From Rubrivivax gelatinosus IL144 (GTDB lineage Bacteria; Pseudomonadota; Gammaproteobacteria; Burkholderiales; Burkholderiaceae_C): a DNA stretch of 64,000 nucleotides. The stretch covers positions 3,658,001-3,722,000 of the forward strand of contig NC_017075.1 in assembly GCF_000284255.1 (NCBI RefSeq), given 5' to 3'. The translations under genes were made by a program, and so were the position numbers. Below the pieces are notes generated by a model. The model was given only the letters and a program-made list of their open reading frames with translations. It did not search any database and was not told where the DNA came from. Positions 7,302 to 16,624 of the stretch are shown in pieces (position 1 is the stretch's first letter; every line of letters begins with the position of its first letter).

Positions 7302-8201
7302 TCAGGCGACCTCGTGGCCCATGCTCGCCTGCCAGACGCGGTACCAGGCTTCGGCCGGCAGGCGCAGCGCGAGCGCCGCGGTCGCCTCGGCCAGCGCCTC
7401 GATGCGCGACGAGCCGGTGATCGGCACCGGCCGCGACGGGTGGCGCAGGATCCAGGCGTAGGCGACGGTGGCCGCCGAGACGCCGTGTTCGGCGCCCAGC
7501 GCCTCGAGCACCGCGCGCACGCGCCGCGCCTGCTCGTCGTCGCCGCGGAACAGCCGGCCGCCGGCCAGCGGCGACCAGATCATCGGCGGCAGCCCCAGGT
7601 CCAGCGCCTGCTCCAGCGTGCCGTCGGCCAGCGCCTGCATCTGCAAGGGCGAGAGCTCGAGCTGGTTGGTGACGAGCGGGATACGCCGGTGCAGCAGCGC
7701 GAACTGCGAGGGCGTGTGGTTGGAAACGCCGAAATGCAGCACCTTGCCGGCGCGGCGCAGGTCGTCGAAGGTGGCGGCGATCTCGTCGGGGTCGGCCAGC
7801 AGGTCGGGCCGGTGCAGCAGCAGCAGGTCCAGCCGGTCGGTGCGCAGCGCGCGCAGCGAGGCCTCGACCGAGGCGACGACGTGCTCGCGCGAGCCGTCGT
7901 AGGACTTGATCGCATGCGCCGGGCGGGCGTCGCAGACGAGCTTGATGCCGCACTTGCTGACCAGCCGCAGCCTCTCGCGCAGCCCCGGCGCGGCGGCCAG
8001 CGCCTCGCCGAACAGCGCCTCGACGCGGTAGCCGCCGTAGATGTCGGCGTGGTCGAAGGTGATGATGCCGAGCTCGAGCGCCTGCTCGATCCAGCGCACG
8101 CGCGCCGCGACGTCGAAGCCCCATTCGTGCAGCCGCCAGCAGCCGGCGACGACGGGCGACAGCAGGCCGTCGTGCGGCGGGTGCGAGGTGTTCCGGTCCA
8201 T
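7302..8201 (-). CDS. aldo/keto reductase (YdhF-like)
   Basis: 299-residue NADPH-dependent aldo/keto reductase. The catalytic tetrad is recognisable: Asp50 (ITFDHAD), Tyr55 (IYGG), Lys83 (LVSKCG) and His130 (LLLHRPD). The C-terminal PITGSSR motif binds the cofactor phosphate. The closest type is E. coli YdhF, a cytoplasmic oxidoreductase of unknown physiological substrate. No Shine-Dalgarno is seen; TATCGT ends exactly 6 nt before the ATG, so the transcript may be leaderless. Transcribed alone, divergent from the tRNA gene. Confidence 0.93.
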   Translation of the reverse strand: MDRNTSHPPHDGLLSPVVAGCWRLHEWGFDVAARVRWIEQALELGIITFDHADIYGGYRVEALFGEALAAAPGLRERLRLVSKCGIKLVCDARPAHAIKSYDGSREHVVASVEASLRALRTDRLDLLLLHRPDLLADPDEIAATFDDLRRAGKVLHFGVSNHTPSQFALLHRRIPLVTNQLELSPLQMQALADGTLEQALDLGLPPMIWSPLAGGRLFRGDDEQARRVRAVLEALGAEHGVSAATVAYAWILRHPSRPVPITGSSRIEALAEATAALALRLPAEAWYRVWQASMGHEVA

Positions 8202-8249
8202 GCGGCGACGATAGCGCCACGGGCGCGCGAACGCGTCGCGCGCAGCGAC

Positions 8250-8280
8250 TTGATGACAAGCCCGTTTTTGGTGCTATACT
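8250..8280 (+). promoter_or_regulatory. promoter of tRNA-Ala
   Basis: A clear -10 TATACT (8275-8280) lies 12 nt before the mature tRNA 5' end. The best -35 is ATGACA (8253-8258, 16-nt spacer); TTGATG (8250-8255) with a 19-nt spacer is an alternative. The run of T (8264-8269) in the spacer stands out in this GC-rich DNA. Confidence 0.75.
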
Positions 8281-8292
8281 GCTAGCTGTTTC

Positions 8293-8368
<76 letters not shown>

Positions 8369-8376
8369 AAACAACG

Positions 8377-8407
8377 AAGCCGCTGATCGCAAGATCAGCG
8401 GCTTTTT
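8377..8407 (+). terminator. rho-independent terminator after tRNA-Ala
   Basis: Perfect 12-bp stem AAGCCGCTGATC (8377-8388) / GATCAGCGGCTT (8393-8404), loop GCAA, then a T run. It starts 8 nt after the tRNA CCA end and separates it from the convergent MCP gene. Confidence 0.93.
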
Positions 8408-8458
8408 CGTTTCCGGCTCGCCGCAAGAGCCGCCGCCAGGCGGCCCGCGGCGCGGGGA

Positions 8459-10033
8459 TCAGGCGAGCGCTCGTGCCGCCGCGGCGTCGAGCTTGAAGAT
8501 CGACACCACGCGCGCCAGCTGCTGCGCCTGCACCTTCAGGCTCTCGGCCGCGGCCGCGCTTTCTTCGACCAGCGCCGCGTTCTGCTGCGTCACCTGGTCC
8601 ATCTGGCCGACGGCGTCGCCAACCTGCTGGATGCCGGTGCTCTGCTCCGACGTCGCCGAGCTGATCTCACCGACGATGTCGCTGACGCGCCGGATCGAGC
8701 CGACGATCTCGTCCATCGTCTGGCCGGCCCGGTCGACCAGCGACGAGCCCTGCTCGACCTGCTCGACGTTGCGCGTGATCAGCGCCTTGATCTCGCGCGC
8801 CGCCTCGGCGCTGCGCTGGGCAAGCGTGCGCACCTCGCCGGCCACCACGGCGAAACCGCGGCCCTGCTCGCCGGCCCGCGCCGCTTCGACCGCGGCGTTG
8901 AGCGCCAGGATGTTGGTCTGGAAGGCGATGCCGTCGATGACGCCGATGATGTCGCCGATCTTGCGGCTGGAGTCGCTGATGCCCTCCATCGTCGTCACCA
9001 CCTGGCCGACGACCTCGCCGCCCTGCGCCGCGACCTGCGCCGCGGCCCGGGCGAGCTGGTCGGCCTGGCGGGCGTTGTCGGCGTTGTTGCGCACCGTGCT
9101 GCTCAGCTCGTCCATCGTCGCCGCGGTCTGCTGCAGCGCGCTGGCCTGCTCCTCGGTGCGGCTGGAGAGGTCGTGGTTGCCGTGCGCGATCTGCGTCGAC
9201 GCGGTGACCACGCTGTCGCTGCTGGAGCGCACCGTGCCGACGATCTGCGACAGCTCCTCCTTCATCGTGCGCAGCGCGGCCAGCAACTGGCCGATCTCGT
9301 CCTGGGACGTGGCCTCGACCTGCACGCCGAGGTCGCCGGCGGCCACGGCCCGCAGCGCGACGACCGCCCGGTCGACCGGGCGCGTGATCGAGCGCGTGAT
9401 CAGCAGCCCGCCGGCGGCAGCCAGCAGCATCGACAGCACGGTGGCGCCAGCGACGATGGCGATGGTCCAGGCGTAGGTGCGTGCCGCCGCGTCGACGTCG
9501 TCCTTGGCGGCGTGCAACTGCAGCTCGATGAGCTCGGCGATCTTGGCGCTGATCGGGTCGACGGTGTCGTACATCGCGCCGTTGAACTGCGCGAGCTGGC
9601 CGGCCACCGGCCCCGACAGCGGCTGCAGCGTCTTCTTCACGCGCTCGATGTCGGCGTCCGCCGGGCCGAACAGCCGCTCGGCGTCCTCGGCCAGCCGCGC
9701 TTCGGCGGGCGTCATCGTCGTGCTCTTGTAGTCGCGCCAGGACTTCGCGATGAGCTCCTGCGCGCCTCCCAGCGCCTGGAGCGCGTCCTGCGCCGGCAGA
9801 CGCCCGGCGTTGGCCTTGTTGACGGTGTCGATCACCTTGACCGCGTAGGCGTCGGCGATCAGCTTGAGCTGCTGCAGCGGCACGACGCGGTCGCCGTAGA
9901 TCGACTCCAGCCGCGCCTGGGTGTTCTGCAGGCTTCGCAGACCGACGGCGCCGGTGATGGCGAGCAGCAGGACGAGGCCGAAAAAGGCCACGCCTAGACG
10001 AACCCCGATGCGGGCATCACGCAAGAACTTCAT
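8459..10033 (-). CDS. methyl-accepting chemotaxis protein (4-helix-bundle sensor)
   Basis: 524-residue transmembrane chemoreceptor. TM1 at ~11-33, a ~155-residue periplasmic four-helix-bundle (4HB_MCP-type) domain, TM2 at ~188-212, HAMP ([11 protein letters not shown]...GDLGVQVE) to ~245, and a signalling domain whose hairpin tip spans ~361-402 ([20 protein letters not shown]). CheA/CheW would bind the tip. The C-terminus lacks the NWETF-type CheR-tethering pentapeptide. ATG 10033 ([14 protein letters not shown]) is chosen because it starts just before TM1; in-frame starts upstream would add an unlikely polar leader. One of two MCPs flanking a BCCT transporter. Confidence 0.93.
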   Translation of the reverse strand: MKFLRDARIGVRLGVAFFGLVLLLAITGAVGLRSLQNTQARLESIYGDRVVPLQQLKLIADAYAVKVIDTVNKANAGRLPAQDALQALGGAQELIAKSWRDYKSTTMTPAEARLAEDAERLFGPADADIERVKKTLQPLSGPVAGQLAQFNGAMYDTVDPISAKIAELIELQLHAAKDDVDAAARTYAWTIAIVAGATVLSMLLAAAGGLLITRSITRPVDRAVVALRAVAAGDLGVQVEATSQDEIGQLLAALRTMKEELSQIVGTVRSSSDSVVTASTQIAHGNHDLSSRTEEQASALQQTAATMDELSSTVRNNADNARQADQLARAAAQVAAQGGEVVGQVVTTMEGISDSSRKIGDIIGVIDGIAFQTNILALNAAVEAARAGEQGRGFAVVAGEVRTLAQRSAEAAREIKALITRNVEQVEQGSSLVDRAGQTMDEIVGSIRRVSDIVGEISSATSEQSTGIQQVGDAVGQMDQVTQQNAALVEESAAAAESLKVQAQQLARVVSIFKLDAAAARALA

Positions 10034-10225
10034 GAATCGACTCGACGGCTTTGGCGTTGTGGGGGGGGTGTCCGCCGGGGCTCGGGGCGATTCCCCAGCG
10101 GTCGTCCTTGCCATCGGTCTTCTGCATCCGGTTCTTGAACCGCGAACCGGTTTCATTTCACGCTCGGCCGGATTGGAGCGCCCCCGCGCCCGTCGCCCGG
10201 AGGGCGCGGGGCGTCGGGGCCCGGG

Positions 10226-11752
10226 TCACGCGGCGCCGCCGCCGACCATCGTGCGCAGCCGCCGGCGCAGCTCGCGCTCGCGGCGCTGTTCGGCCAGCCA
10301 GTCCTCGCGCACCGCACGCCACAGCGCCACGGCCATCAGCACGATGACCAGCGTGAACGGCAGCGCGAAGACGATGGTCGCCGTCTGCACCGCCTTGATG
10401 CCCCCCGACAGCAGCAGGCTCGCGGCGATGCCGGCCACCAGCAGGCCCCAGACGAGCTTCACGCGCGCCTTCGGGTCGGGGGCGCCCTTGGAACTCATGA
10501 TGCCCAGCACCAGCGTCGCCGAATCGCCCGAGGTGACGAAGAAGACCAGCACGAGCAGCGTCGCGACGACCGACATCAGGCCGCCCAGCGGCAAGGCCTG
10601 GAGCATCGCGAACAGCGCCGTCGAGACGTCGGCCTGCACCGCCGCGGCGATCGGCGCGCGGCCGAAGATCTCCAGGTTCAGCGCCGTGCCGCCGAAGACC
10701 GCGAACCAGGCGATGCCGGCCAGCGTCGGCGCGAACACCGTGCCGAGCACGAACTCGCGGATCGTGCGGCCGCGCGAGACGCGCGCTATGAACAGGCCGA
10801 CGAACGGCGACCACGCGATCCACCAGGCCCAGTAGAAGACGGTCCAGCTGCCGATCCAGCTGCTGTCGCGGAACGGCGTCATGCGCAGGCTCATGCGCAC
10901 GAACTCGCTGACGTAGGCGCCCAGCGTCGTCGTGAAGGTGTCGATGATCGCCACCGTCGGCCCGACGAGGAACACGACCAGCGCCAGTGCCGCGGCGAGC
11001 AGCAGGTTGGCGACGGACAGCCACTTGATGCCGCGCGTCACGCCGCTGAGCGCCGAGCCGATGAACAGCGCCGTCGTCACGGCGATGATCGCCATCTGCG
11101 GTCCGATGCCCACCGGCAGACCGAAGACGGCGTTCAGGCCGCTGTTGATCTGCAGCGCGCCGATGCCCAGCGACGCGGCGACGCCGAAGGCGGTGGCGAT
11201 GACGGCCAGCACGTTGACCAGCGGCGACAGCAGCCGCGCGCCGCGCCAGGGCAGCGCCTCGGTGGCCGAGCTGATCAGCGGCGCGCTGCCGCGGCGGAAG
11301 GTGAAGAACGCGATCGCCAGCGCGACGACGCTGTACACCGCCCACGGGTGCAGCCCCCAGTGGAAGAAGGCGTAGCGCATCGCGGCGCTGGCGGCTTCGG
11401 GCGAGCGTGGCGCCACGCCCGGCGGCGGCGACAGGTAATGCGACAAGGGCTCGGCGACGCCCCAAAAGACGAGCCCGATGCCCATGCCGGCGGCGAACAG
11501 CATCGCGAACCAGGTCGGGCGCGAGAACTCGGGCTCCTCGTCGTCGGCGCCCAGCTTGAGGCTGCCGTAGCGCCCGAAGGCGAGCAGCGCGCAGACGACG
11601 ACGAGGCCGAGCACGACCCACAGGTACAGCCAGCCGAAATGGACGGTGATGTAGGCCAGCGCGCGGTCGAAGACCACGCCCAGCGAGGCCGGGGCGACCA
11701 GCCCCCAGGCGACGATCGCGGCGATCAGGCCGGCGGACACGAACAACTGCAT
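10226..11752 (-). CDS. BCCT-family transporter (betaine/carnitine/choline type)
   Basis: 508-residue secondary transporter with about 12 membrane helices. Family signatures are GMGIGLVFWGVAEPLSHY (~89-106) in TM4 and the Trp-rich YWAWWIAWSPFVGLFIARVS (~308-327) in TM8, which forms the aromatic box for quaternary ammonium substrates. BCCT carriers import glycine betaine, choline or carnitine driven by Na+ or H+. ATG 11752 has a strong AGGAGG at 9-nt spacing. The tail after the last helix (~40 residues) is Arg/Glu-rich, like the osmosensing tails of some members. Flanked on both sides by co-directional MCP genes, so substrate sensing and uptake could be linked. Confidence 0.93.
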   Translation of the reverse strand: MQLFVSAGLIAAIVAWGLVAPASLGVVFDRALAYITVHFGWLYLWVVLGLVVVCALLAFGRYGSLKLGADDEEPEFSRPTWFAMLFAAGMGIGLVFWGVAEPLSHYLSPPPGVAPRSPEAASAAMRYAFFHWGLHPWAVYSVVALAIAFFTFRRGSAPLISSATEALPWRGARLLSPLVNVLAVIATAFGVAASLGIGALQINSGLNAVFGLPVGIGPQMAIIAVTTALFIGSALSGVTRGIKWLSVANLLLAAALALVVFLVGPTVAIIDTFTTTLGAYVSEFVRMSLRMTPFRDSSWIGSWTVFYWAWWIAWSPFVGLFIARVSRGRTIREFVLGTVFAPTLAGIAWFAVFGGTALNLEIFGRAPIAAAVQADVSTALFAMLQALPLGGLMSVVATLLVLVFFVTSGDSATLVLGIMSSKGAPDPKARVKLVWGLLVAGIAASLLLSGGIKAVQTATIVFALPFTLVIVLMAVALWRAVREDWLAEQRRERELRRRLRTMVGGGAA

Positions 11753-11953
11753 CGGATGGGTTCCTCCTCTCGGTGTCGGCCGCGTGCTGCCGCGCACGGG
11801 CTCCGGACAGAGGAACGATGCAGGACGGAAGACGACGCAGCCGGGGCCGTGGCGCAGCGCTGGCGCGCCGCGCGGCCCGGTTTGGAAACGGGATGTGTCC
11901 TGAAGGAGTCGGAAAGCGGCGCCCGAGTTCCGTGGCGCCGCTGCCGCCGCGGC

Positions 11954-13507
11954 TCAGGCGCCGGCGACCTGGAATCGCGCGACCTGGCCCGACAGCTGCG
12001 CGGACTGGTCCTCCAGCGCCTTCGACGCGGCGCTGGACTGCTCGACGAGCGCCGCGTTCTGCTGCGTCATGCGGTCCAGCGCGGCCACCGCGACGTTGAC
12101 CTGCTCCAGGCCGTCGCTCTGCTCGCCGGCGGCCGCGCTGATGCGGCCGACGAGTTCGGCGACGCGCCCGACCTGGCCGACGATGTCGTGCATCGTCGTG
12201 CCGGCGTCGGCCACCAGACGCGAGCCGGCCTCGACCCGGTCGACCGAGGCGCCGATCAGCGACTTGATCTCGGTGGCCGCCTGAGCGCTGCGCTGCGCCA
12301 GCGCGCGCACCTCGCCGGCGACGACGGCGAAGCCGCGGCCCGATTCCCCGGCACGCGCTGCCTCCACCGCGGCATTGAGCGCCAGGATGTTGGTCTGGAA
12401 CGCGATGCCGTCGATGACACCGATGATCTCGGCGATGCGCGTCGAGCTGGTGTGGATGGCCTGCATCGTCGTCACCACTTCCTGCACCAGCTCGCCGCCA
12501 CGGGCGGCGACGCCGGCGGCCTCGGCGGCGCAGGCATCGGCCTCGTGCGCCGCCTGCGCCGACTGGCGCACCGTGCCGGTGAGCTGCTCCATCGACGCCG
12601 CCGTCTGCTGCAGGTTGGCGGCCGACTCCTCGGTGCGCTGCGACAGGTCGCGGCTGGCCGCGGCGATCTCGCGGCTGGCGCCGAGGATGCCTTCGGTGCC
12701 CGTGTGCACCGCGCCGACGACGCTGCTCAGCGACTGGCGCATCGCCTCCAGCGTGCGCAGCAGGTCGCCGAACTCGTCGCCGCGCATCGACGGCACCGGG
12801 CGCGTCAGGTCGCCCGAGGCGATCGTGTTCGCGACGCCCATCGCCTCGAGCAGCGGGACCTGGATCGAGCGGCGCAGCGCGATCGTGCCGAGCACCGCCG
12901 CGCCGATGACGGCGGCGATCAGCGCGCCGGCCACGCCGACGATCCGGAGCCGCTCTGCGAGCACGCGCTCGCGCACCGCGTCGGCGTTCGCACGCTGGCT
13001 GGCGATGAACTCGCGCACCGAAGGGATGAAGATGTCCATGGCCGGCAGGAAGCGCGTCTCCAGCACGGCACGCGCGCCGGCGTTGTCACCGCGGTGCTTG
13101 AAGTCCGAGATCGCCAGGGCCGCGGCGCGCGCGGCGGCGTGCTTGACGTCGATCGACTTGAGCATCGTCCTCTCGGCCTCGGTCGTCGCCAGAGCGTTGA
13201 TCTGCGGCTTGATGTCGGTCTTCATCTTCTCGACGTTGGCTTCGTTGAGCGGCAGGATGGCCGCGTGCACGGCGGGCTCGGTGCTCAGGGCTGCGGCGTA
13301 CTCGCGCCCGATGTTCACCTCGACCAGGTGCAGCCAGGCGTTGGCGAGTTCGACCTTGCGCTGGGCAACCGAGATCGACTGCTCGGCCTCGATTTCCGAC
13401 ATGTACAACCATCGGCCGGCAATGCCGACGACGGTCACGACGAGGAGCGCGAATGTGCCGACGAACAGCCACAGGCGCTGGCCGACACGCAGGGAGTTGA
13501 GCTTCAT
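11954..13507 (-). CDS. methyl-accepting chemotaxis protein
   Basis: 517 residues. TM1 ~11-31 ([20 protein letters not shown]), a periplasmic helical-bundle sensor with a conserved [20 protein letters not shown] segment, TM2 ~190-210, HAMP ending near GDEFGDLL, and an MCP signalling domain with the same highly conserved tip as its neighbour at 8459. No CheR pentapeptide at the C-terminus (VARFQVAGA). The ATG at 13507 ([14 protein letters not shown]) sits directly before TM1 with GGAAAG upstream. Paralogue of the receptor on the other side of the BCCT gene; the ligand is unknown. Confidence 0.92.
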   Translation of the reverse strand: MKLNSLRVGQRLWLFVGTFALLVVTVVGIAGRWLYMSEIEAEQSISVAQRKVELANAWLHLVEVNIGREYAAALSTEPAVHAAILPLNEANVEKMKTDIKPQINALATTEAERTMLKSIDVKHAAARAAALAISDFKHRGDNAGARAVLETRFLPAMDIFIPSVREFIASQRANADAVRERVLAERLRIVGVAGALIAAVIGAAVLGTIALRRSIQVPLLEAMGVANTIASGDLTRPVPSMRGDEFGDLLRTLEAMRQSLSSVVGAVHTGTEGILGASREIAAASRDLSQRTEESAANLQQTAASMEQLTGTVRQSAQAAHEADACAAEAAGVAARGGELVQEVVTTMQAIHTSSTRIAEIIGVIDGIAFQTNILALNAAVEAARAGESGRGFAVVAGEVRALAQRSAQAATEIKSLIGASVDRVEAGSRLVADAGTTMHDIVGQVGRVAELVGRISAAAGEQSDGLEQVNVAVAALDRMTQQNAALVEQSSAASKALEDQSAQLSGQVARFQVAGA

Positions 13508-13970
13508 GTGCTGTGCTTTCCGATGGGCGACGCTCCAGTCGCCGCGGGCGTGCTGAGGGAAACACCCGCACAAGCCGCCCGCTGGTGCCGCGTCGCTGAA
13601 CGACAGCTTCGACGGCACGCCCGAGCGCCTTGAGATGCGCAGCACCGGCAATGTCAACGCTTGACATTTGACGCCGACTTTTGCGGCCGCCGAGGCCCTG
13701 CTCGAAACGCAAGGAAGCAAGCGCGCGGAACGCGCATCCCGAGGCCCGGCGCCCCGTTAGGATGCTGGCCCCGAACTTGCAACGGGCTACCGGAGCGCAA
13801 ACCAGCGACTCGGAGCCAGGGCAAGCCCCCGGCCGGGGTCGCTTGACTTTCGCGCTATAGTCCCGCGCTTCGCGGTCGACCAGGCCGCCTGCGGTCCACG
13901 AGGCCGCGTGAGAAGTTGGTCGCGGGTTCCGGCTCCGAATGGCGGAGCGGGAACTCCTGGAGGATTCTGA
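13508..13970 (+). other. 463-bp intergenic region between a divergent MCP gene and tonB
   Basis: No gene was found here. It contains a perfect inverted repeat at 13650-13668, a T-rich patch (13679-13682) and a -10-like TATAGT (13856-13861) that could serve the tonB operon with a ~110-nt leader but has no acceptable -35. A hairpin GCTCCG-AATGG-CGGAGC (13932-13948, outer arms TTCC/GGAA) lies just before the tonB Shine-Dalgarno. The long leader plus hairpin leaves room for RNA-level control. No clear Fur box was recognised. Confidence 0.6.
13650..13668. promoter_or_regulatory. perfect palindrome, candidate operator
   Basis: AATGTCAA-CGC-TTGACATT: two perfect 8-nt arms around 3 nt, A/T-rich in G+C-rich surroundings, the usual look of a dimeric repressor site. 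It lies 143 bp upstream of the MCP start (13507) and 303 bp upstream of tonB, nearer the MCP. The factor is not identifiable. The arms contain TTGACA on both strands, but no matching -10 follows either. Confidence 0.6.
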
Positions 13971-14636
13971 GTGGATTACGCCCAGCAACAACGAAACCCG
14001 GGCAAGCACGCCGTTGGGATCGGCATCGTTCTAGCCCTGCACCTGCTGCTCGGCTGGGCCCTGATCTCGGGTCTCGCGCAACGCATGGTCGAGGTCATCA
14101 AGGCCCCGATCGAGACCAAGATCATCGAGGAGGTGAAACCGCCGGAGCCCCCGCCGCCGGAAAACCTCCCGCCGCCGCCGAAGTTCGCGCCGCCGCCGCC
14201 GTCGTTCGTGCCGCCGCCCGAAGTCAACGTGAACCCGCCGCCGACCCCGGCGCCGACGATCACGACGACCACGGTCGCCCCGCCGCCGCAGGCCGTCACG
14301 GTCCAGCGCGCCGTCGAGGCGCCGCCGGCGCCGCGCAACGCCCGGCCGACGATCATCAGCGCCCGTTCCTGCGCCCCGACTCGCGAGGACTATCCGCCCG
14401 CGGCCGTGCGTGTCGAGGCCACGGGCACGACGAAGGTCCGGTTCAGCGTGGACGCGAACGGTCGCGTCTCCGGCTCCGAACTGGTCCGCTCCGCCGGTCC
14501 GTCGCGTGAGCACAAGCTGCTCGACCGCGTCGCGATCAGCAAGCTCAGCCAGTGCCAGTTCAAGCCTGGCACCGACGAGCACGGCAACCCCGTCGGCGGG
14601 CAAGCCGAAGTCGAATACGTCTGGAACCTCGAGTAG
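13971..14636 (+). CDS. tonB: TonB energy transducer
   Basis: 221 residues. One N-terminal membrane anchor (~13-35), a periplasmic proline-rich stretch (~56-108, many PPP/PPEP) that spans the periplasm, and a C-terminal TonB domain (YPPAAVRVEATGTTKVRFSV, then KPGTDEHGNPV and VEYVWNLE) that contacts the TonB box of outer-membrane receptors. It draws energy from ExbB/ExbD, encoded next. Start codon GTG with GGAGG 7 nt upstream; no ATG fits. First gene of a five-gene co-directional cluster. No TonB-dependent receptor gene lies nearby, so the cargo is unknown. Confidence 0.93.
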   Translation: MDYAQQQRNPGKHAVGIGIVLALHLLLGWALISGLAQRMVEVIKAPIETKIIEEVKPPEPPPPENLPPPPKFAPPPPSFVPPPEVNVNPPPTPAPTITTTTVAPPPQAVTVQRAVEAPPAPRNARPTIISARSCAPTREDYPPAAVRVEATGTTKVRFSVDANGRVSGSELVRSAGPSREHKLLDRVAISKLSQCQFKPGTDEHGNPVGGQAEVEYVWNLE

Positions 14637-14731
14637 CGAGGCAACCTGTTGTTGCGTCTCGCCGCGTGCGCGCGGCGGCGCTCTTACCCACGTGCGGCGG
14701 TGCGCCGGCGTTCTTTCCCCTTGGAGGCACG

Positions 14732-15544
14732 ATGTCCTTGATGAAACTGATGCGATCGTCGCTCGTGGCGATGATGGTCGCGCTGGTCGCCGCGTTCGGC
14801 ACCCAACCCGCCCTCGCCCAGGCCGACACCGCCGCGCAACCGGCCGCGACGGCGCCGGCCGCGGCCGCAGCCACCGAACATGAATCGGTGGACAACCCCT
14901 ACGGCCTGCAGGCCCTGTGGCAGCAAGGCGACTTCGTCGCCAAGGGCACGCTGATCATCCTCGTGATCATGTCGATGGGCAGCTGGTACATCATCTTCAC
15001 GAAGCTCTACGAGCAACGTTCGATGATGAAGAGCGCGCGCCAGTCGGCCGACGCGTTCTGGAAGGCCGGCTCGGTCAAGACCGGCCTCACCGCGCTGGAA
15101 GAAGGCTCGGCCTTCCGCTACATCGCCGAGTCGGGCATCAAGGCCAGCGATCATCACGAAGGCACGATGGTCGAGACCATCGACAAGCACACCTGGGTGA
15201 CGATGAGCGTCGACCGCGCCGTCGGCAACATCCAGAGCCGCCTGACCGACGGCCTGGCCTTCCTGGCGACCGTCGGCTCGACCGCTCCGTTCGTCGGCCT
15301 GTTCGGTACCGTCTGGGGCATCTACAACGCCCTGGTGCGCATCGGCATCAGCGGCCAGGCCTCGATCGACAAGGTCGCCGGCCCGGTCGGTGAAGCGCTG
15401 ATCATGACCGCCATCGGTCTGGCCGTCGCCGTGCCGGCGGTCATGGGCTACAACTGGCTGATCCGCCGCAACAAGGCCGTTCTGGATCAGGTCCGCAGCT
15501 TCAGCGCCGACCTGCACAACGTGCTGATCGCCGGCAAGCGCTGA
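14732..15544 (+). CDS. exbB: ExbB/TolQ/MotA-type proton channel subunit
   Basis: 270 residues with an N-terminal signal-like helix (LVAMMVALVAAFGTQPALAQA) and three membrane helices: ~68-88 (TLIILVIMSMGSWYIIFTKL) and a pair near ~180 (ATVGSTAPFVGLFGTVWGIY) and ~220 (GEALIMTAIGLAVAVPAVMGY), the last two being the diagnostic MotA/TolQ/ExbB core. With ExbD it forms the proton-driven motor for TonB. TTGGAGG precedes ATG 14732. The 95-nt gap after tonB and the 96-nt hairpin-bearing gap before exbD suggest uneven expression along the operon. Confidence 0.95.
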   Translation: MSLMKLMRSSLVAMMVALVAAFGTQPALAQADTAAQPAATAPAAAAATEHESVDNPYGLQALWQQGDFVAKGTLIILVIMSMGSWYIIFTKLYEQRSMMKSARQSADAFWKAGSVKTGLTALEEGSAFRYIAESGIKASDHHEGTMVETIDKHTWVTMSVDRAVGNIQSRLTDGLAFLATVGSTAPFVGLFGTVWGIYNALVRIGISGQASIDKVAGPVGEALIMTAIGLAVAVPAVMGYNWLIRRNKAVLDQVRSFSADLHNVLIAGKR

Positions 15545-15576
15545 CGTGATGCCGACCGGCTGCCGCCGCCGTGACA

Positions 15577-15596
15577 GCCGTGCCCCCGGGCACGGC
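15577..15596 (+). other. hairpin in the exbB-exbD spacer
   Basis: Self-complementary GCCGTGCCC (15577-15585) / GGGCACGGC (15588-15596) around two bases; in RNA the inner pair would open to give an 8-bp stem with a 4-nt loop. No T run follows, so it is more likely an mRNA-stability or processing element than a terminator. It could raise exbB over exbD, as the ~7:2 stoichiometry of the complex would need; this is inference. Confidence 0.6.
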
Positions 15597-15640
15597 CGCG
15601 CACGCGGGGCACGGCAGCCGTCGTCCTCCAGGAGATCGCG

Positions 15641-16081
15641 ATGGCGATGCAAGTAGGCCCTGCCGACAACGGCGGGGAGGAGCAGCTCAACAGCTCGATC
15701 AACACCACGCCGCTGGTCGACGTGATGCTGGTGCTGCTGATCATCTTCCTGATCACGATTCCCGTGGTCACCCAGTCGATCAAGCTCGAGCTGCCCAAGG
15801 AACGCAACATCCCGCTGCAGACCAAGCCGGAGAACATCGTCATCGCGGTCAACCGCGACGGCGAGATGTTCTGGGGCATCGAGCGCCTTCCGGACATCGA
15901 GACGCTCGTGAACCGGTTGAAGGTCGAATCGGTCAAGGAACCGCAGCCCGAGGTGCACATCCGCGGCGACGGTGACGTGCGCTACGAATCGGTCGGCCGC
16001 GTCGTCGTGGCCTGCCAGCGCGCCGGCATCTTCAAGGTCGGCTTCATCACCGAGCCGCCGGCTGGCGTCGCGGCGCGCTGA
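15641..16081 (+). CDS. exbD: ExbD/TolR family protein (first copy)
   Basis: 146 residues: a short cytoplasmic start, one membrane helix (~24-45) with the motif NTTPLVDVMLVLLIIFLIT carrying the essential membrane Asp (Asp27), then a periplasmic TolR-like domain (VHIRGDGDVRYESVGRVVVA). ExbD helices sit inside the ExbB pentamer and shuttle protons. GGAG precedes the ATG. Followed 11 nt later by a second exbD; both start MAMQVG, suggesting tandem duplication, although the rest has diverged. Confidence 0.95.
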   Translation: MAMQVGPADNGGEEQLNSSINTTPLVDVMLVLLIIFLITIPVVTQSIKLELPKERNIPLQTKPENIVIAVNRDGEMFWGIERLPDIETLVNRLKVESVKEPQPEVHIRGDGDVRYESVGRVVVACQRAGIFKVGFITEPPAGVAAR

Positions 16082-16092
16082 GGAGAACAACC

Positions 16093-16518
16093 ATGGCCAT
16101 GCAAGTAGGTTCCGCCGCCGAAGACGACGTGATGGTGGACATCAACACCACGCCGCTGATCGACGTGATGCTGGTGCTGCTGATCATGTTCATCATCACC
16201 ATCCCGATCCAGACGCACGCGGTGAAGATGAACATGCCGACGCCGAACAACGCGGCGCCGCCGCCGCAGCCGCCGGAGATCATCCGCATCGACGTCGACT
16301 TCGACGGCACGATCGCGTGGAACGGCGAGATCGTGCCCGACCGCGGTGCGCTCGAAGGCAAGCTGGCGACGGTCGCCGCCGCGGCCGACCAGCCCGAGGT
16401 GCACCTGCGCCCGAACAAGCTCGTGACCTACAAGGTCGTCGCGATGATCATGGCCAGCGCCCAGCGCCTGGGCGTGACCAAGATCGGCATCGTCGGCAAC
16501 GAGCAGTTCCTGAATTGA
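16093..16518 (+). CDS. exbD: ExbD/TolR family protein (second copy)
   Basis: 141 residues with the same plan as the first copy: helix with NTTPLIDVMLVLLIMFIITI including the essential Asp, a Pro-rich linker (NNAAPPPQPPEI) and a periplasmic domain ending GIVGNEQFLN. GAGGAGAA precedes ATG 16093. Two different ExbD proteins with one ExbB suggest a heteromeric ExbD dimer or alternative motors. Some TonB2-type systems of other bacteria are likewise expanded, with TPR partners. Confidence 0.95.
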   Translation: MAMQVGSAAEDDVMVDINTTPLIDVMLVLLIMFIITIPIQTHAVKMNMPTPNNAAPPPQPPEIIRIDVDFDGTIAWNGEIVPDRGALEGKLATVAAAADQPEVHLRPNKLVTYKVVAMIMASAQRLGVTKIGIVGNEQFLN

Positions 16519-16624
16519 TCCACCCCCGCAGCGGCTGCGAGGTCCCGTTCGTCCGGGACGGCGCGCCGCTGTTTTTCATCGGGCGTGCCGTTTGCTGGAC
16601 GGGCCACGCCGAGGAATCCAAGAG

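Noticed and set aside
7215-7304. CCTGAG-GT-CTCAGG hairpin next to the aldo/keto reductase stop as a third copy of the 72-nt element
   Set aside because: It shares only the CTGAG/CTCAG ends; the GCGCGTGAAA and GGCCTTCCGGCC parts are missing.
13843-13861. TTGACT and TATAGT before the tonB operon as a sigma-70 promoter
   Set aside because: The two hexamers are only 7 nt apart and cannot be used together; only TATAGT is kept as a weak -10 candidate.
14130-14330. CCGCCG-type tandem repeat in tonB
   Set aside because: It is the proline-rich spacer of TonB in coding frame, not a DNA repeat element.
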